This document shows, piece after piece, positions 13,301 through 24,825 of a stretch of 64,000 nucleotides of DNA. The notes beneath the pieces are model-generated. The model was not told the origin of the DNA. It searched no databases and saw only the letters and a program-made list of their open reading frames with translations. The stretch's first letter is position 1, and each line of letters starts with the position of its first letter. The position numbers and the translations under genes were made by a program. The stretch is from Haliclona indistincta (lineage: Eukaryota > Porifera > Demospongiae > Haplosclerida > Chalinidae), in the NCBI GenBank assembly GCA_964017065.1, contig OZ024784.1:1672598-1736597 (forward strand), written 5' to 3'.

Positions 13301-16039
13301 CCAGGCATGGTATCAGTCTTTCTTGAGGCCTTCCGTGATGTACCAATCAACTCAGTGTTATAGTTGTATGGCAGCTATGCTATCATTAGGGTCCGCAATG
13401 AAAAAAATCGACTGTCACGGATTCAGCGGGATCGCGTCTTAGCGTGTAGACTGTAGAGTAGGTTTTTTTAGTCAGATGGGACTAGATATTGGCTGCTTCG
13501 AGACAATGATCAGGATATTGGTATTGGTTGTTTCGAGTAGGTTGACTCGAACATAGAACAGGTAAAGAGAGAAGCGCCAAGTCCTTTCTTTTTGCAGAAA
13601 AAATAAAAACACTGAAAATAACTGGGTGGAGTTAGCCAATCGTAAGTAAAATACTCTTTATTCGAACAACATTCAGCGCCAAGGCTTATTGATGTTGGTA
13701 GGGATGCTGAGAATCATGCTGTCGAGAATTCCGAGCTCTTCGACGTCGCAGCGATCTACATTGAAAGAGGGCGGGGCTCCCGAGACGGCAAGAAAATACT
13801 CTTTTGGCTCGAGCGCTTCTGTACATTGTGCTGCAGCAACCCTATTGCAGATTTAACTAAGTTAGGTGACAATGTATCTGCACAGCAAGCTTTATGAAGT
13901 TTACGCACTTCCTTCCACCTGGCTCAAAAATTTCAAACATTTTTTGAGCCAGATGGAAGGAAGCATGTGAACTTCATAAAGCTTGCTGTGCAGATACATT
14001 GTCACCTAACTTAGTTAAATCTGCAATAGGGTTGTTGCAGCACAATGTGCAGAAGCGCTCGAGCCCAAAGAGTATCTTCTTGAGTCTCGTTAAGCGGAGA
14101 CTTCCTAATTAATAGGGTTCTCCTCAGCACTCGCGTTGTGCGCGCGCGTACAGAATTACTATAAAGGCTTGTTTGTAGCACCAACCGGTCATTGGTTCGG
14201 TGGCACAGCGGTTTAGTATGGTGGCTTGTGATGCAGACGGTCAGGGTTCGATTCTCGCAGAATGCGTGTTTTTTATTTATTTATAAAAGTTAAGTTTTAG
14301 CTCCACTCTTAGTTGAGGCCTGTTTATGACGACTCTCCCGACGATCCTTAGGCTTACTAAGGGCCGAAGCCCCGGTTTAGGACGACCCTCCCGACGATCC
14401 TTAGTTAGGAAGACTCTCCCGACGATCCTTAGTTAGGAAGACCCTCCCGACGATCCTTAGTTAGTTAGGAAGACCCTCCCTACTTTGCGCAGTTAGGAGA
14501 AGGTTTTTAGGGTTTTGGGTTTAGCTGTATGTTAAACTTAGTGCTACAAACAAGCCTTTATAGCAATTAGTATCGATGATGACTCGCATAACGCGAGTGC
14601 TGAGGAGAACCCTATTAATTAGGAAGTCTCCGCTTAACGAGACTCTTTTTTTTGCCGTCTCGGGAGCCCCGCCCCTTTCAATGTATGGCCTGGAAACAAC
14701 ACAAGAAGGTCGCTGCGACGTCGAAGAGCTCGGAATTCTCGACAGCATGATTCTCAGCATCCCTACCAACATCGATAAGCCTTGGCGCTGAATGTTGTTC
14801 GAATAAAGAGTATTTTACTTACGATTGGCTAACTCCACCCAGTTATTTTCAGTGTTTTTGTTTTTTTTTTCTGCAAAAAGAAAGGACTTGACGCTTCTCT
14901 CTTTACCTGTTCTACGTTCGGGTCAACCTACTCTACACGCTGAGATGCAATCCCGCTGAATCCGTGACAGTCGTTTCTTTCATTGTGGACCCTACTATCA
15001 TCTATCTGGAGCTGTCTATGGACTCTATGGACTAGTAATGCTGGCAGTCGTGTACTAACTGTGTAGATCTTAGCTCAGCGCACGGGTATGTGTTCAATAG
15101 AACTCTAGTTATAGTAAGAAACGGGTATGAAAAGTTTATTTGGCAAAAGATCGCAAAAGATCATACATATTAATTTTTCCAATACAAAAATTGTAAACGG
15201 TTCTATAGTGTAGTTAGTATTCTAGTGTGTATATGTTATAATTATTATACACAATGGTATAATTATAATGACTTTTGGTTAAAGCAACACATGTTCAACT
15301 CAAAAAAACACTTTTAGCTTGTTCAACTCAAAACAACACACAACTGCACAACAGGTAAGTTAAGGGGTAAATTACTTTACCATTAGAATTTCTGGATAAA
15401 AACACGTAAATTCAATTTTGTAACTGACCGGCAATAAAACTGCTACTTTTTAATTTTACATTACAGCATAGTTATTTTGTTTGCAGAAAGCGACAGTGGA
15501 TGTATTCAAAATAATTCTTATTGAATAATGAAGTATTATGTGTGGATGAGTTTACTCCATCAAGTGTTGTGTATGCAAGGTATTTGTGTTGTTGTGAGAC
15601 ACACAACAGCAATAAATAACAAACTGAACTGACAACTATATACATCACTTGCAAACTGTAAACAACAACAGTGTACTGTATCTGCAAAGTACATGTAAAA
15701 CTAGTCACGAACATAACCACATTTTATTTCGTGAAGCGGATAAAAAATCTACATTTATACATTCTCTTAAAAGATCATAGTTTAGTCGAAAAAACGCAAT
15801 ACTGTCATGAAAGAAACTCACACTGTGTTGGCTAGTGTATCAGTGAATCCTGTTGCAGTGCTGCTCATCTTGTGGGCTACTACTGAGTATCCGAATTCAT
15901 CTCTATCCGTCGCACCGCGTGCAGGAGAGAGTCTTGCTATGGGTTTGAACGTGTCTATGGTGTTCAGAGCAACAGCTGCCCCGCACAGCATTAGCAGACA
16001 CAGCTCGACAGTCACACCGTTACTTGTGATTCTGATCAT
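4355..16039 (-). CDS. Integrin alpha chain B, complete, with long cytoplasmic tail
   Basis: Full integrin alpha gene spread over 11.7 kb because two introns carry transposons. The start is the ATG at 16039 (MIRITSNGVTVELCLLMLCG), a signal peptide; exon 1 ends at 15822 and exon 2 starts at 13126. FG-GAP blades with DLNGDG and DLNNDG loops form the propeller. Near 5250-5280 a tetrabasic RRRRSADP sequence is a likely furin site separating heavy and light chains. A transmembrane helix (LPVYVIILPIVGAILFLIVL, about 4720-4790) is followed by the juxtamembrane GFFRR, a conservative variant of GFFKR. The tail then runs about 95 residues to the TAG at 4355-4357, much longer than the roughly 35 residues of alpha C and D. 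It holds an ENPFG motif, a proline run (PPPAPPPF) and a Glu/Lys/Asp-rich end. The intron at about 5960-9590 contains the assembly gap. Confidence 0.9.
6013..6212. repeat. 200-bp palindromic element in alpha B intron
   Basis: Near-perfect inverted repeat centred at about 6112. The left arm starts near GTTATGTAATATATAAACC and the right arm ends near GGTTCATATGTTATATAC. Both contain ACCATGGCTTG, GTGTGTATGCCGAATATACC and a GTTTATC-rich core. It has the look of a foldback or MITE-type element. Open frames through it on either strand are mirror copies of each other and are not genes. Confidence 0.8.
6213..6745. mobile_element. MITE-like element with 13-bp TIRs and a central hairpin
   Basis: GTGTGTGGGCGTC at 6215-6227 is repeated inverted as GACGCCCACACAC at 6731-6743. 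Each is bounded by TA, as in Tc1/mariner-type insertions. Inside, 6617-6710 is a strong hairpin built from TATACCACCATGGTGG repeats around a CCATGG centre. No transposase is seen, so it would be non-autonomous. It directly abuts the preceding palindrome. Confidence 0.65.
7308..8849. mobile_element. Large foldback element interrupted by an assembly gap
   Basis: Long inverted repeat: the left arm begins GACCCTTCGCGAAATGACG at 7308 and the right arm ends with its complement at 8849. The arms are about 490 bp and nearly identical; I noted one substitution and one 5-bp indel. The middle holds the N run. The 213 bp before the gap (7783-7995) are identical to the 213 bp after it (8196-8408), so the true element is probably about 1.13 kb. 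Each arm carries a short open exon-like piece (ATG at 7389, MAASCCAVNCSVILE, then GTAAG). Its cysteine spacing is faintly THAP-like, but this is too little to call. Confidence 0.8.
7996..8195. other. Assembly gap (200 Ns)
   Basis: A run of exactly 200 N, probably a fixed-size placeholder. It lies in the loop of a large palindrome and is bordered by two identical 213-bp copies. The gap may therefore hide no missing sequence at all. Confidence 0.95.
9131..9194. repeat. Two tandem copies of a 32-bp AT-rich unit
   Basis: Unit AAACCATCAGAATCTTTAAT plus 12 bp, repeated exactly at 9131 and 9163 inside the large intron of alpha B. The rest of 8850-9590 is AT-rich intron sequence without a recognisable feature. 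Confidence 0.8.
13793..14085. repeat. Nested palindrome inserted in the left foldback arm
   Basis: Inverted repeat centred at about 13937. It starts near ATACTCTTTTGGCTCGAGCG and ends with the complement CGCTCGAGCCCAAAGAGTAT. The arms are about 135 bp and nearly perfect; the loop is formed by GAGCCAGATGG and its partner CCACCTGGCTC. It interrupts the outer arm, so it inserted later. Confidence 0.85.
14194..14267 (+). repeat. tRNA-like (SINE-head-like) sequence
   Basis: Contains TGGCACAGCGG at 14201, close to a pol III A box, and GGTTCGATTC at 14245, a perfect B box, with tRNA-like spacing. The acceptor ends do not pair and the T stem is imperfect, so this is a decayed tRNA or a tRNA-derived SINE head rather than a working tRNA gene. 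Confidence 0.5.
14331..14480. repeat. Minisatellite, about 25-30 bp unit
   Basis: Four to five imperfect copies of a unit built on CTCCCGACGATCCTTAGTTA with GGAAGAC spacers, in the loop of the 1.6-kb foldback. Unit length varies. Confidence 0.75.
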
Positions 16040-16960
16040 GATTGTTGTAACGAGCATAGACGATCTATGTTATGGCTACGAGTAGTACCGCGTCGTTGTT
16101 TTGTGCGCACAATTTGGCTGGGTGGAACCAGCAATAAAAAATTAAAAATTGTATTATGCATGCACAAAACGCCCATTAGCATTGCACATGCGCAATAGGT
16201 AGAAATAATAAATAATAGCTAGCTATTGCGCATGTGCAAGGACGTTGACGCAAGATTCACTAAAATTGCAGTGTGGGCAGGCAGATGTAGCATCGCATGA
16301 AGTGTCACACTGTCGCTTGGTTTATCATGCTCCTCGTATAACTCAAACTCTAGTGTAGTCAGCGTAGTGAGTGAGACTTCTGCAACTGAGCGGGCGGTAG
16401 CAGTTTACAGCGTCATCATGATCGCCTTGCTTGAAAGCAGCCACAATAGCCGGTTGCCCTTCTAGACCGGCTCAGGCAACATGTAGTAAAATTAATCATG
16501 TATGTACGTAGCATTAAATGGTTCATCCAATCACACACAAACTCAATACACTGTTGCGGACTAGTGATGCTTGTAGCAACAGTTCTTGCAAATACATTGT
16601 TCTCAACCGCCTGGTACGTTTTCTCGACTGAGTACTTGCATGTTTCTCGAGACATTTAGCATACTACGTCCGGTCCGCATTTGAGCCCGTACCCTTTGTG
16701 CGTTGTTCCGTTCCGCGCGTTCCGTGTTTTACCTACGTACCACCGAATTTAACTAATTTTGAGATCCCTTGGCAGTGCAGTATTCTATGGTTTTATTTTA
16801 ACTTACATCAGTAAGTTATCCGCTAGAGTCTCCAGAATTTTATTCTTTACATGCAGAATTAATTTTGTGACTTTAATAAAATCTAATTACGACACATTGG
16901 CTAGTTGCTATAACATTCATAACTGAGAAATGTAAGTTTGGAGGTGAACATTTACTGTGT
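16040..16960. other. Intergenic, alpha B to alpha C
   Basis: About 0.9 kb holding the presumed promoter of B and 3' region of C, plus the alpha exon relic listed separately. A small inverted repeat (TTGCACATGCGCAATAG near 16184 and CTATTGCGCATGTGCAA near 16223) forms a hairpin. Nothing else is recognised. Confidence 0.6.
16460..16640 (-). pseudogene. Relic of integrin alpha exons (C/D type)
   Basis: Two blocks match alpha C. One, near 16530, resembles the exon at about 17697 (CACACACAAACTCAA...CACTGTTG). The other, near 16597, resembles the block at 17845 (CATTGTTCTCAAC.GCCTG). They lie in the same order and orientation as in the live gene but are close together, with damaged borders and no continuation into the transmembrane exons. 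This is best read as a leftover of an earlier tandem copy. Confidence 0.6.
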
Positions 16961-19900
16961 CTATGTCGGCACCTCAGCAGCAGCAGGGGGATCACCACCA
17001 TTGTGCTCACCAAGGAACTTAGCTTGCAGTTCTTCCTTCTTTTGTTTGGACTGGCGCTTGAAAAATCCGACCTATCACATTGCAGCAGTACGTATTATCA
17101 TTCCTAGATCAGTGGATATGGGCTTCCTTACCGCATAAAGAACACTACCTAATATAGCGAGTGCCAGTAGACTAAGAATGATAGGTACAATTATGACCCA
17201 TGGCTCAACACTTCCTTCTCCAGGCATTGAAATCATGGTGACAGCACGCACTTGGACCTGTGATTGCATGAATAATTATTATTTTTCTCAGCAATGAACT
17301 CACAGTGGTCTCATCCGGTCGATCAGAATCAGGCTGTACTATATATGAAGAACCCACAATTGACACATTAGCATAAACATTGAATGTGTAGCGATCAATC
17401 TTATCCTGCATTAGAAAAAAGGATTAGTGTCACAATGTACTGGTTCTAAAGAGAATTTGAATTGACACAGCTACTGACAATCAAAGTTACACAATGATAC
17501 TTGGTTTTTTTCTGCATGCATGCAGGAGATTTATGGCATACAATTGAACAGGTGAGCAGTTGGCTAGTATCATGGCAGAAAATGTAATATGCAATGTAGG
17601 ATAGTCAACTACACATTCTTACTGCAAAGAATCTTCCATCAAGGTGAGCACGTACTGTCACTTGAGCACTACCTGGTCCAGCCAACTGATTCACATCACA
17701 CACAAACTCAACACACTGTTGTGGATTTGATTGACAGTTCTGTGTTTACAAACCAGGAAAAGGTGTTAAAGCTGAAGCAGTGAAGGTGTACATGCTCACA
17801 ATAGTGATGTTCCTCGCCATAATCACAACAGCTCCTGCAGGTGCATTGTTCTCAACTGCCTGTCTCCGATCAAGAGACCTCTTTCTTCCTTCTCCTCCTT
17901 CTCCAGGTCTACTCATATCGTCATCATCTGAGCCCTCATTACTGACAAGTGGATAGTTCTCTGGGTTGATAAACCTGTTAGCCATGATGCAGCTAACTTG
18001 ACTTGAAGTCTATGCACAGAAATAGCAATTGAACATCAAAACGTGTGTAAGCTATCTTACTGTGATGGCTGCTGGATACAAGAAAGTGAGGTTTGTATCA
18101 GTTGATGGTCTGTATGGCCAGAAGATTCTAAGACGAGCAGTTGGAATGGTAGTAGGTCCCTCATTCACCACCTGGATAATATTTGATTTCGAGAGTTATA
18201 GTTATTATTGAGCTTTGCACGAACCACAAAAGTCAAATCTGTTTGAGCTCCCAGTTGTGTGACATTGGACAAATTAGAAGGTGGTGTCATATTAGCATAT
18301 GTAACTAGTGCAGGAGAAGCGGTTCTAGAAGATGAAAGAGCCATCAGTTATTGGATTGTACAAACAAGTTGTATTAGTACAACTACTGATTGTCACATAA
18401 AGCTCAGAATATTAAAATGTACTTCATAGGCTTGCAAATCATCAATACATTGCTAATAGGAGTTTCTTACGCCTGATCCAAATGAATGTCTGCTCGAGCT
18501 GTAACAGCTAAAGGTACATTGGCTGAATTATCAGCACGAGTTGTGTTCATCTCAGGATTAATACTGTTTACTGAAAAAGCAAGATTGATAGTTCCTTCAC
18601 TTCCAGTGATAGTGGCCCTAGGTTGCAGCCGGACAGCAATGAGCATCTGTAGGGAATGAGTGAGTAGTCAATAGCACACGATAGAGAAACTTACCCTTTC
18701 TCCATTTCTCAAAGGATTGGCAACCAAACAGGTTCGTCTGACGACTTCATTAGATATCATTTCACGAGTACAGGTGATCAATAACTGTACATTGGAGTAG
18801 AGATGACACTGAAAGTTTCAAAATGAAAAAAAATCCTCACATTTCTGGGCTCTATTCTGATAAATGAGAGTTGTTGTATTGGCTCATCAAATGTTAGCTG
18901 AGTCAAGTACGCATCATCTCTCGTGTTACTAATATCCAACCACACGTTGAAAAAAGTTACAAGACCAGCCACTAGATTAGTGACTCGCTCTCCACTTTGT
19001 GTCCTGTAAGAAAATGATATCGACATAAATCTACATTTAGACCCACTTACTCATAAGTGACGTTCACCACTTGTACGTTCAGGTTTGGTATACACATTGC
19101 ACTATCACACTCCTTGAGTGTATCAACAGACACTTCAGTACTGCCTGTTATCACTACAATAGGAACAGTCTGAAGGTTAGTAGGACTTGCTGGATTGCCA
19201 TCAAGCATGGTAGGGTTAAACTGTGGTCCACTCATCTGAACATCGATTGTAAATCCATTGAATAAATCTACAATATTTTCCTAAGAATTGTAGTAATAGA
19301 CTCACTAAAAGTGTGTTCATAGTGTCTTACTCTGACTAAAACTGTTTCAGTAAAGCAGGTCATTTGTCCTCTCATAAAAGCCCTTGTTTCTGTTCGAGAG
19401 TTTGTGTTTGTGTCTTGAAAGAATAGTCGCTGTTGGCCAACACTGTTACGATCGCCAGTTATAACATAGCTAGCCTCTGATAGTTGGGAAGTACTGAGAT
19501 AATTATTATACCTTTTGAAACTTACGCAAGGATTCTTCAAGACCTGTACCATCATACCTACCACACACCGAGACTTCAAAGCTAACAAGAGAGAGAGAGA
19601 GAGAATAATGGCTTCATGTGCACATAACTAATACCTACCATGCATACATTGTTCCTGATACATTACAGCGAATGGTTTGGCTGCCCTGCACATCAACCAC
19701 TGTTGGATTAGCAGTTAGTTGAACTGCCATTCTAGCAACAGGTCGTGTTCTGATGGTAACTTGTCTTCATCACTGGCTCACACAGACAAACGCTTACTTA
19801 CCTCAGTAAAAATATTCTTTGTACATCATAGGATCCAACAACCAAATCTATTTAATGGTAGCAGTATATCATGTATTAGCAAAGAACCAACTGCTCACCA

Positions 19901-22177
19901 TTGTATTGATTTCCATCAACATCCAGTCCACTTGACAAAGATGATCCAAAGCCCTTCAACTCCGACACTCCATGATTCATAATGTTCTCAAGGACTTGAC
20001 TACCATTAATGATCTAGTATGTGTGTGCGTGTGTGTGAGTTACATAAGTGAGTCATACTGTGCCTTACTTGAGCTGGAGTAGGTGATAGTATATCAGTAG
20101 GAGATCCATGATAGATGTAGACAAATCCAGGACTGTTGTCACCAAAGGGAGCACTAATGGCAACATCTAATAGTGAACACAATAGTTGAAGAGGCATTGT
20201 CAAATGCTGCAGTAAAGCTTACCCTCTAATCCATCACCATTGATGTCTCCTAGATTCGCCATGGCATGACCAAAACGCACATAAGATTGAGCAGGTCCAG
20301 CCAATATGATAGGATTAGAACTAAGAACACCCTATAGCAGTGGATAGAATCAACCATTGAACCACTGAATGCACCATTGCATTACATTTGTATTTCGGAA
20401 CAGGTACACACGACCTCTCTCTGGTCGACTGGGAGAAGTGTACATTGGAGCACCAACTATCACATCGTCATATCTGCAGCAGAATGAATAATTCGCACAA
20501 CAAATTTAGTTAAATACGTCTCACTGATTTTGAGTTAATTTCGCAGTAAGCAAACTGAATCCAAAGTATTCACCCATCTATGTCAATTAAGCAAAAAGTT
20601 TAAACTTTCATAGCAGTTCCGTAATACCTGTTCTCCTTGGAGACTTTGACTAATTGTTGCAAGGTTTTGGTCATTTTGAATAATGTTTACCTGAAGTGTC
20701 ACAAGTACATAAACAGCTGGAGTGTTAAATGCATTCTTTTACCTGCCCAAAATAGTTTCTACTTCTTGGAAGAGAAACTACAAAATCTGTAATGAGAGAC
20801 AAGAAGTAGCCATAAACCATGTCAATAAACATGAAAGTAAATATCTATAACAGTAACAAAGTCTTGCTAGCAGGAAAAACAAAATACCTTGTCTTGTTTG
20901 TGAAGCAATGTGACCCTTTGTCATAGTGTATCCTAGCCAGTTGAATGCTGAATTGCTACCAGAATGAACTCTTCGAGACTCTTCACCGCTTGATCCACTT
21001 CGCAAGAGAGCACCTTATGGACCTGTGTATAACACTACTGAATCCTCTCTTTGGTCTTTTACCTCGCCAAAAGTCTGATCCAGGACCACCAATTCCCAGA
21101 GCCAAGTTTCCTCCAGATGTTTCCTCCTGTATCAGCAAGTTCGTAATATTTGATCTTATTGAATAATATTATTGTACTAACCGCAAATGTGGCACTAGTC
21201 CCAGCTTGACAGACTCCAAAACCACTAAAGGATAGTCTCAGGCCTACTCACAACAAATAGAAAATAATAGTAGCATTCAAGTTCTAGTCAAAACTACCAT
21301 TAAACTGCATTCAAGTGTCATGTATGTTGGCATTAGACATACCATTGCATGGTTGATGATTTTCAAATCCTTGAAGGTTGCGATTTCCAGTGTAGAAGCA
21401 ACGTCCAAGGGGTCTGTAATTATTACGTGAAACAGTGATGTATCTGTGAGCACATACCTGCAGTAATAAACAACACAACAAAAAGAAAAATATTGTGTAT
21501 CCACTTTGCACAGTAATTTTTTGTGTAAAATTAAAGGAATCAAATTACAACGTGGAAACAAACAATGCAATATCTCACAATAAACTTTCCATTCGCACTG
21601 TCCATGTCCACGCCTAGAAACTGTCCCCTTTTTAACTCACTGTCTGAATTTGCTGCAAAAGACGATTACAATCAATAGTAAACAGGTACTGGAACAGTGT
21701 TCATCAGGAACACACCGCTGAGCTAGTAGTACCTTGAGTGTCGTATAGTCTATTATCTGGCCCAGTACCATCTCCCAATAGCGGCTTGCACTCTCCTCCA
21801 TTAGGCACTTGCTCTACACTGCAGACATACAGTACGCCAGTGTGAGGCTCTGCATTCGCCGAGCCCGATGCAGTGCCGTTAGGAGCACTAACCACAATCC
21901 TGCAGCCGAATATAACATCATTGCATGGCAATGCAAGCACCCACCGACAGTTATAGAAAAGCTGTACCACTCACCGTGTGCTGGATATAAAGTTGCTAAA
22001 GCCGCTAGGGTTTGCTGTGAATCGATGCAGTGTCGTTTTGTAGCCAAACAATGCGAACGCATCAGTTGAATCACTAGCTGGTGGTCTACGCATGATCGGC
22101 TCCATAATGTCAATGTTCTGGGCATAGGAAAATGCCACCAGCAGTAAAACGACGAACACTGCTCCCTGTATTTGCAT
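16961..22177 (-). CDS. Integrin alpha chain C
   Basis: Complete integrin alpha gene of many short exons. It starts at the ATG at 22177 with a signal peptide (MQIQGAVFVVLLLVAFSYAQ), followed by NIDIMEPIMRRPPASDST and FG-GAP blades. The blade with DINGDG and DVAISAPFGD keeps its calcium loop. In the blade FGFSLLTAKLTQNQYDDVIVGAP the usual DxNxDG is replaced by LTQNQ. A basic stretch GRKRSLDRR near 17870 is a likely chain-cleavage site. The membrane helix (WVIIVPIILSLLALAILGSV) is followed by canonical GFFKRQSKQKKEE and a short tail ending AAAEVPT at the TAG at 16961. Its C-terminal two thirds is almost identical to alpha D. Confidence 0.9.
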
Positions 22178-22380
22178 GGTGTGGCTCAGCAAAGGGTCAG
22201 TTCTTTCAGCACTAGATCCATGCGTTCGCGCACGTCCGTACGCTTGTAGCATGCATAAAAATTATCATGTACATGATATGTACGTGTTACCGGGCGAGCG
22301 GGTCCGGGTCACGTTGTTAAAATATTGTGTGGTTTCGCGCATGCGCATACATTAATTTTATTTGAATTGGGCTCGCGCGC

Positions 22381-22702
22381 TAGGTACGTACGTATAGTAC
22401 CGCAGTTTGCATACACTTTGACGGGGTGCCAAGCGCTGAGCCGCGCCGGCCAGTGATAGCCACGCCCTTTATTACAGTCGAATGGAAGATCGGCACTCAT
22501 TTGACCAACACTGTAATCTAAAACTTTGACTTTGTATAAAGCCAGCGAAGATCGCTATCGTATGCTTTGGTTCTCGAGGGTTCATACGACATGGTGGACC
22601 ACAGCGCACTGCGGGCGCCGCCATTGCGGCGCTGACCGGCTTATCGGTTATCACTTGGTAAGTTTTCAAAGTGTATGCAAACTGCGGTACATGTACGTAT
22701 AG
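22381..22702. mobile_element. MITE-like element with about 35-bp inverted ends
   Basis: ACCGCAGTTTGCATACACTT near 22399 is matched inverted by AAGTGTATGCAAACTGCGGT near 22670. The pairing extends outward over TACGTACGTATA-type sequence. The interior is GC-rich, with no coding frame recognised. Confidence 0.65.
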
Positions 22703-22711
22703 GCGCTAGGC

Positions 22712-24527
22712 CAGGGGGGGGTCGGACACGGTCACGTGCGCCCAATAATTGCTGACTCGGCGTTTTGTTAATGTATGGCATCTCCAACCAAAACTTTGAG
22801 CAGCGATAACTTACGAAGGAGGCATCTCACTGTAGATTTTTTATGATCAAACACTTCTTTGGTAAGTTGTCCATCAAAAACTCAGCTGAGCCCTGCTGAG
22901 CCCATTCGTTTTTTGATGCTATAGTCGTCACAGTCTGACTAGCTGCACTAGTATGGCAACGTGCATAGCAGAGTATAGTTTAAGTATTCCAAGGATCCAG
23001 GAAGTGTCAGTCATTCAGGAAGAGAGTCACCACCACTAGGTATAGCAAATTTTGTCCATAGCCTTACCATGACACCCAAATCCAGCCATGCATCAGTTGG
23101 TGTTCGACAAGCGTGCAAGTTACAAGGTCGTGTTTTGTTCAAAGATGTTAAGAGAAAAGAGAGTCCAGAAAGTTTGCCAAAAAGGACCAGAGTTTCTTGT
23201 TGCTGCACACAGATGGATCATCTTAGAGTAGTGCACGTAAAGATCCAAAGTTTTGGGAGAAAGCAGGAGAGTTTGTGCGGCAGCAAACCATAATTATTGT
23301 TTCACTGTCGTTTAGGTACCAAACTTACATGCTCAATTTAGCAGTATATCATCTATCACTACTGATAAAATTCATGATATTGATCATTCATATGTGTGAT
23401 AAATCGGATCATTAAATTTTGTGATGAATAAGTGATATAAGAAGATGATTGATAATAGTGACTTGGTTATTCAAAATTTTACCGAGTACTATGACATTTA
23501 TAAACAACACTAGACCACTCTCTTATAATTGCAATGTCAATGCCAGCATAAAATCCTGGCCCCTGTTGGTCCAATTGACCATGTATTTTGCCCAAGCAAA
23601 CTTTACAGATTTGATCCTCTTGGCAGCAATTGCATCATGAACACAATCAAGAGCCTCTCTAACGACATACCCAATTCTAGTCCATGAGTTGTCTACATAG
23701 CAATTGTTCTTGAGTCATAACGGATTATCACTTTCTATTAAGCATAATTCTACTGACACTGTCGACTTGTCATTGATCATGCTAAATTTTTAAAGTGACA
23801 ACATGGGTCTGATACGATACATCACTATAATTATCATTAATCATCATCAGTGCTTTGGATGTCTGGATTGTGCATATGTTCATTCCCTTCGTAATCATGC
23901 AGAGCTGCAATCAGAGCCAGCAGATGCATCTTCAGTTTCCCACTCCCACTAACAACCAAACTCCGTGTGGCACAAGTTTTAAACCATCAACTTCCACGCT
24001 CAGGCTAAACTCACTGACCTAGCTAGATAAACACAACATACTCACATCAATGTGGTATACAGCAAGAATACTCAGTCAGTTTGCAGCACTGACTGGATCA
24101 ATCAGTTAAGCTTCACTGGGGGGACTCGGACATAGAACTCCCTTGTATTATAGTACAATCTTTAATTATCTCCACGCTGAATAAACTCTGTCTAGGTCAC
24201 TTGCCGAGTGGTTGCATACAAAGATGTCATAATGCTTCTCTATATTCTCTGTAGTGTATCCCTAGATCTCATTTCTACTGCCAGGAGATCAAAGCTCGGG
24301 ATATTTATACCTGAACGGTCAACCGAGGGATAGACCACGTCGTCAGGTTGCTGGTCAGCGTCTTCATCGAGTGTTTTTCGGTGCATGAAAAACGCATGCA
24401 GTAGTACTAGTGCTTGTACTAGACATTGGCATGTCAAGGGGAGTGGCCTGGAGGCGAGGCTAGACATTAGTATGATCGGAATGCAGTACTGTCATGTGAC
24501 TAATTACGTAATGTCCGACCCCCCCTG
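22712..24527. mobile_element. hAT-like non-autonomous DNA transposon
   Basis: Ends are CAGGGGGGGGTCGGACA at 22712 and its near-complement TGTCCGACCCCCCCTG ending at 24527. The flanking bases CGCTAGGC (22704-22711) recur as CGCTAGGC (24529-24536), offset by one G that both sides share, giving an 8-9 bp target duplication. Ends starting CAGGG and 8-bp duplications are the hallmark of hAT elements. The 1.8-kb interior has no transposase I can recognise. The inference rests on ends and duplication alone. Confidence 0.7.
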
Positions 24528-24825
24528 GCGCTAGGCTAGGCGCGCGCGCTGGATCATGGATATAGGATGTGGCTACATGTACACGTACATGTAGTGCAAT
24601 GCAGGTTTTTACTAACCGATTTATTTTGTAAACCTGTGCAATTAACAAGCTGTTTTCCAAGTTTTCTCAGATACTTCACAATGTGACTCCTTCAAAATCC
24701 TTGAGGAAGAGTAGACTAGTATCAGTAATAAAATTTAATGTGAGAATAAAATTTCCATACTCACTTCTTAGAGTGAGAACTTTTCTGATGCATGATGAGT
24801 TAGCTGTTATTAACCCGTATCCTCA

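Larger units (their letters stand above)
13388..14993. mobile_element. 1.6-kb foldback element in intron 1 of alpha B
   Basis: Outer inverted repeats begin AGGGTCCGCAATGAAA at 13388 and end at 14993 with the near-complement TTTCATTGTGGACCCT. The arms extend several hundred bases (13388-13800 and 14085-14160 against 14527-14993), with the left arm split by a second palindrome. The loop holds a tRNA-like sequence and a short tandem array. No transposase frame is seen. The flanks share CTATCAT, which may be a degraded target duplication. It accounts for intron 1 being 2.7 kb here against about 66 bp in alpha A. Confidence 0.8.

Noticed and set aside
23069..23293. Possible transposase fragment in the hAT-like element
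   Set aside because: No DDE or BED-like motif or similarity recognised; short and low evidence.
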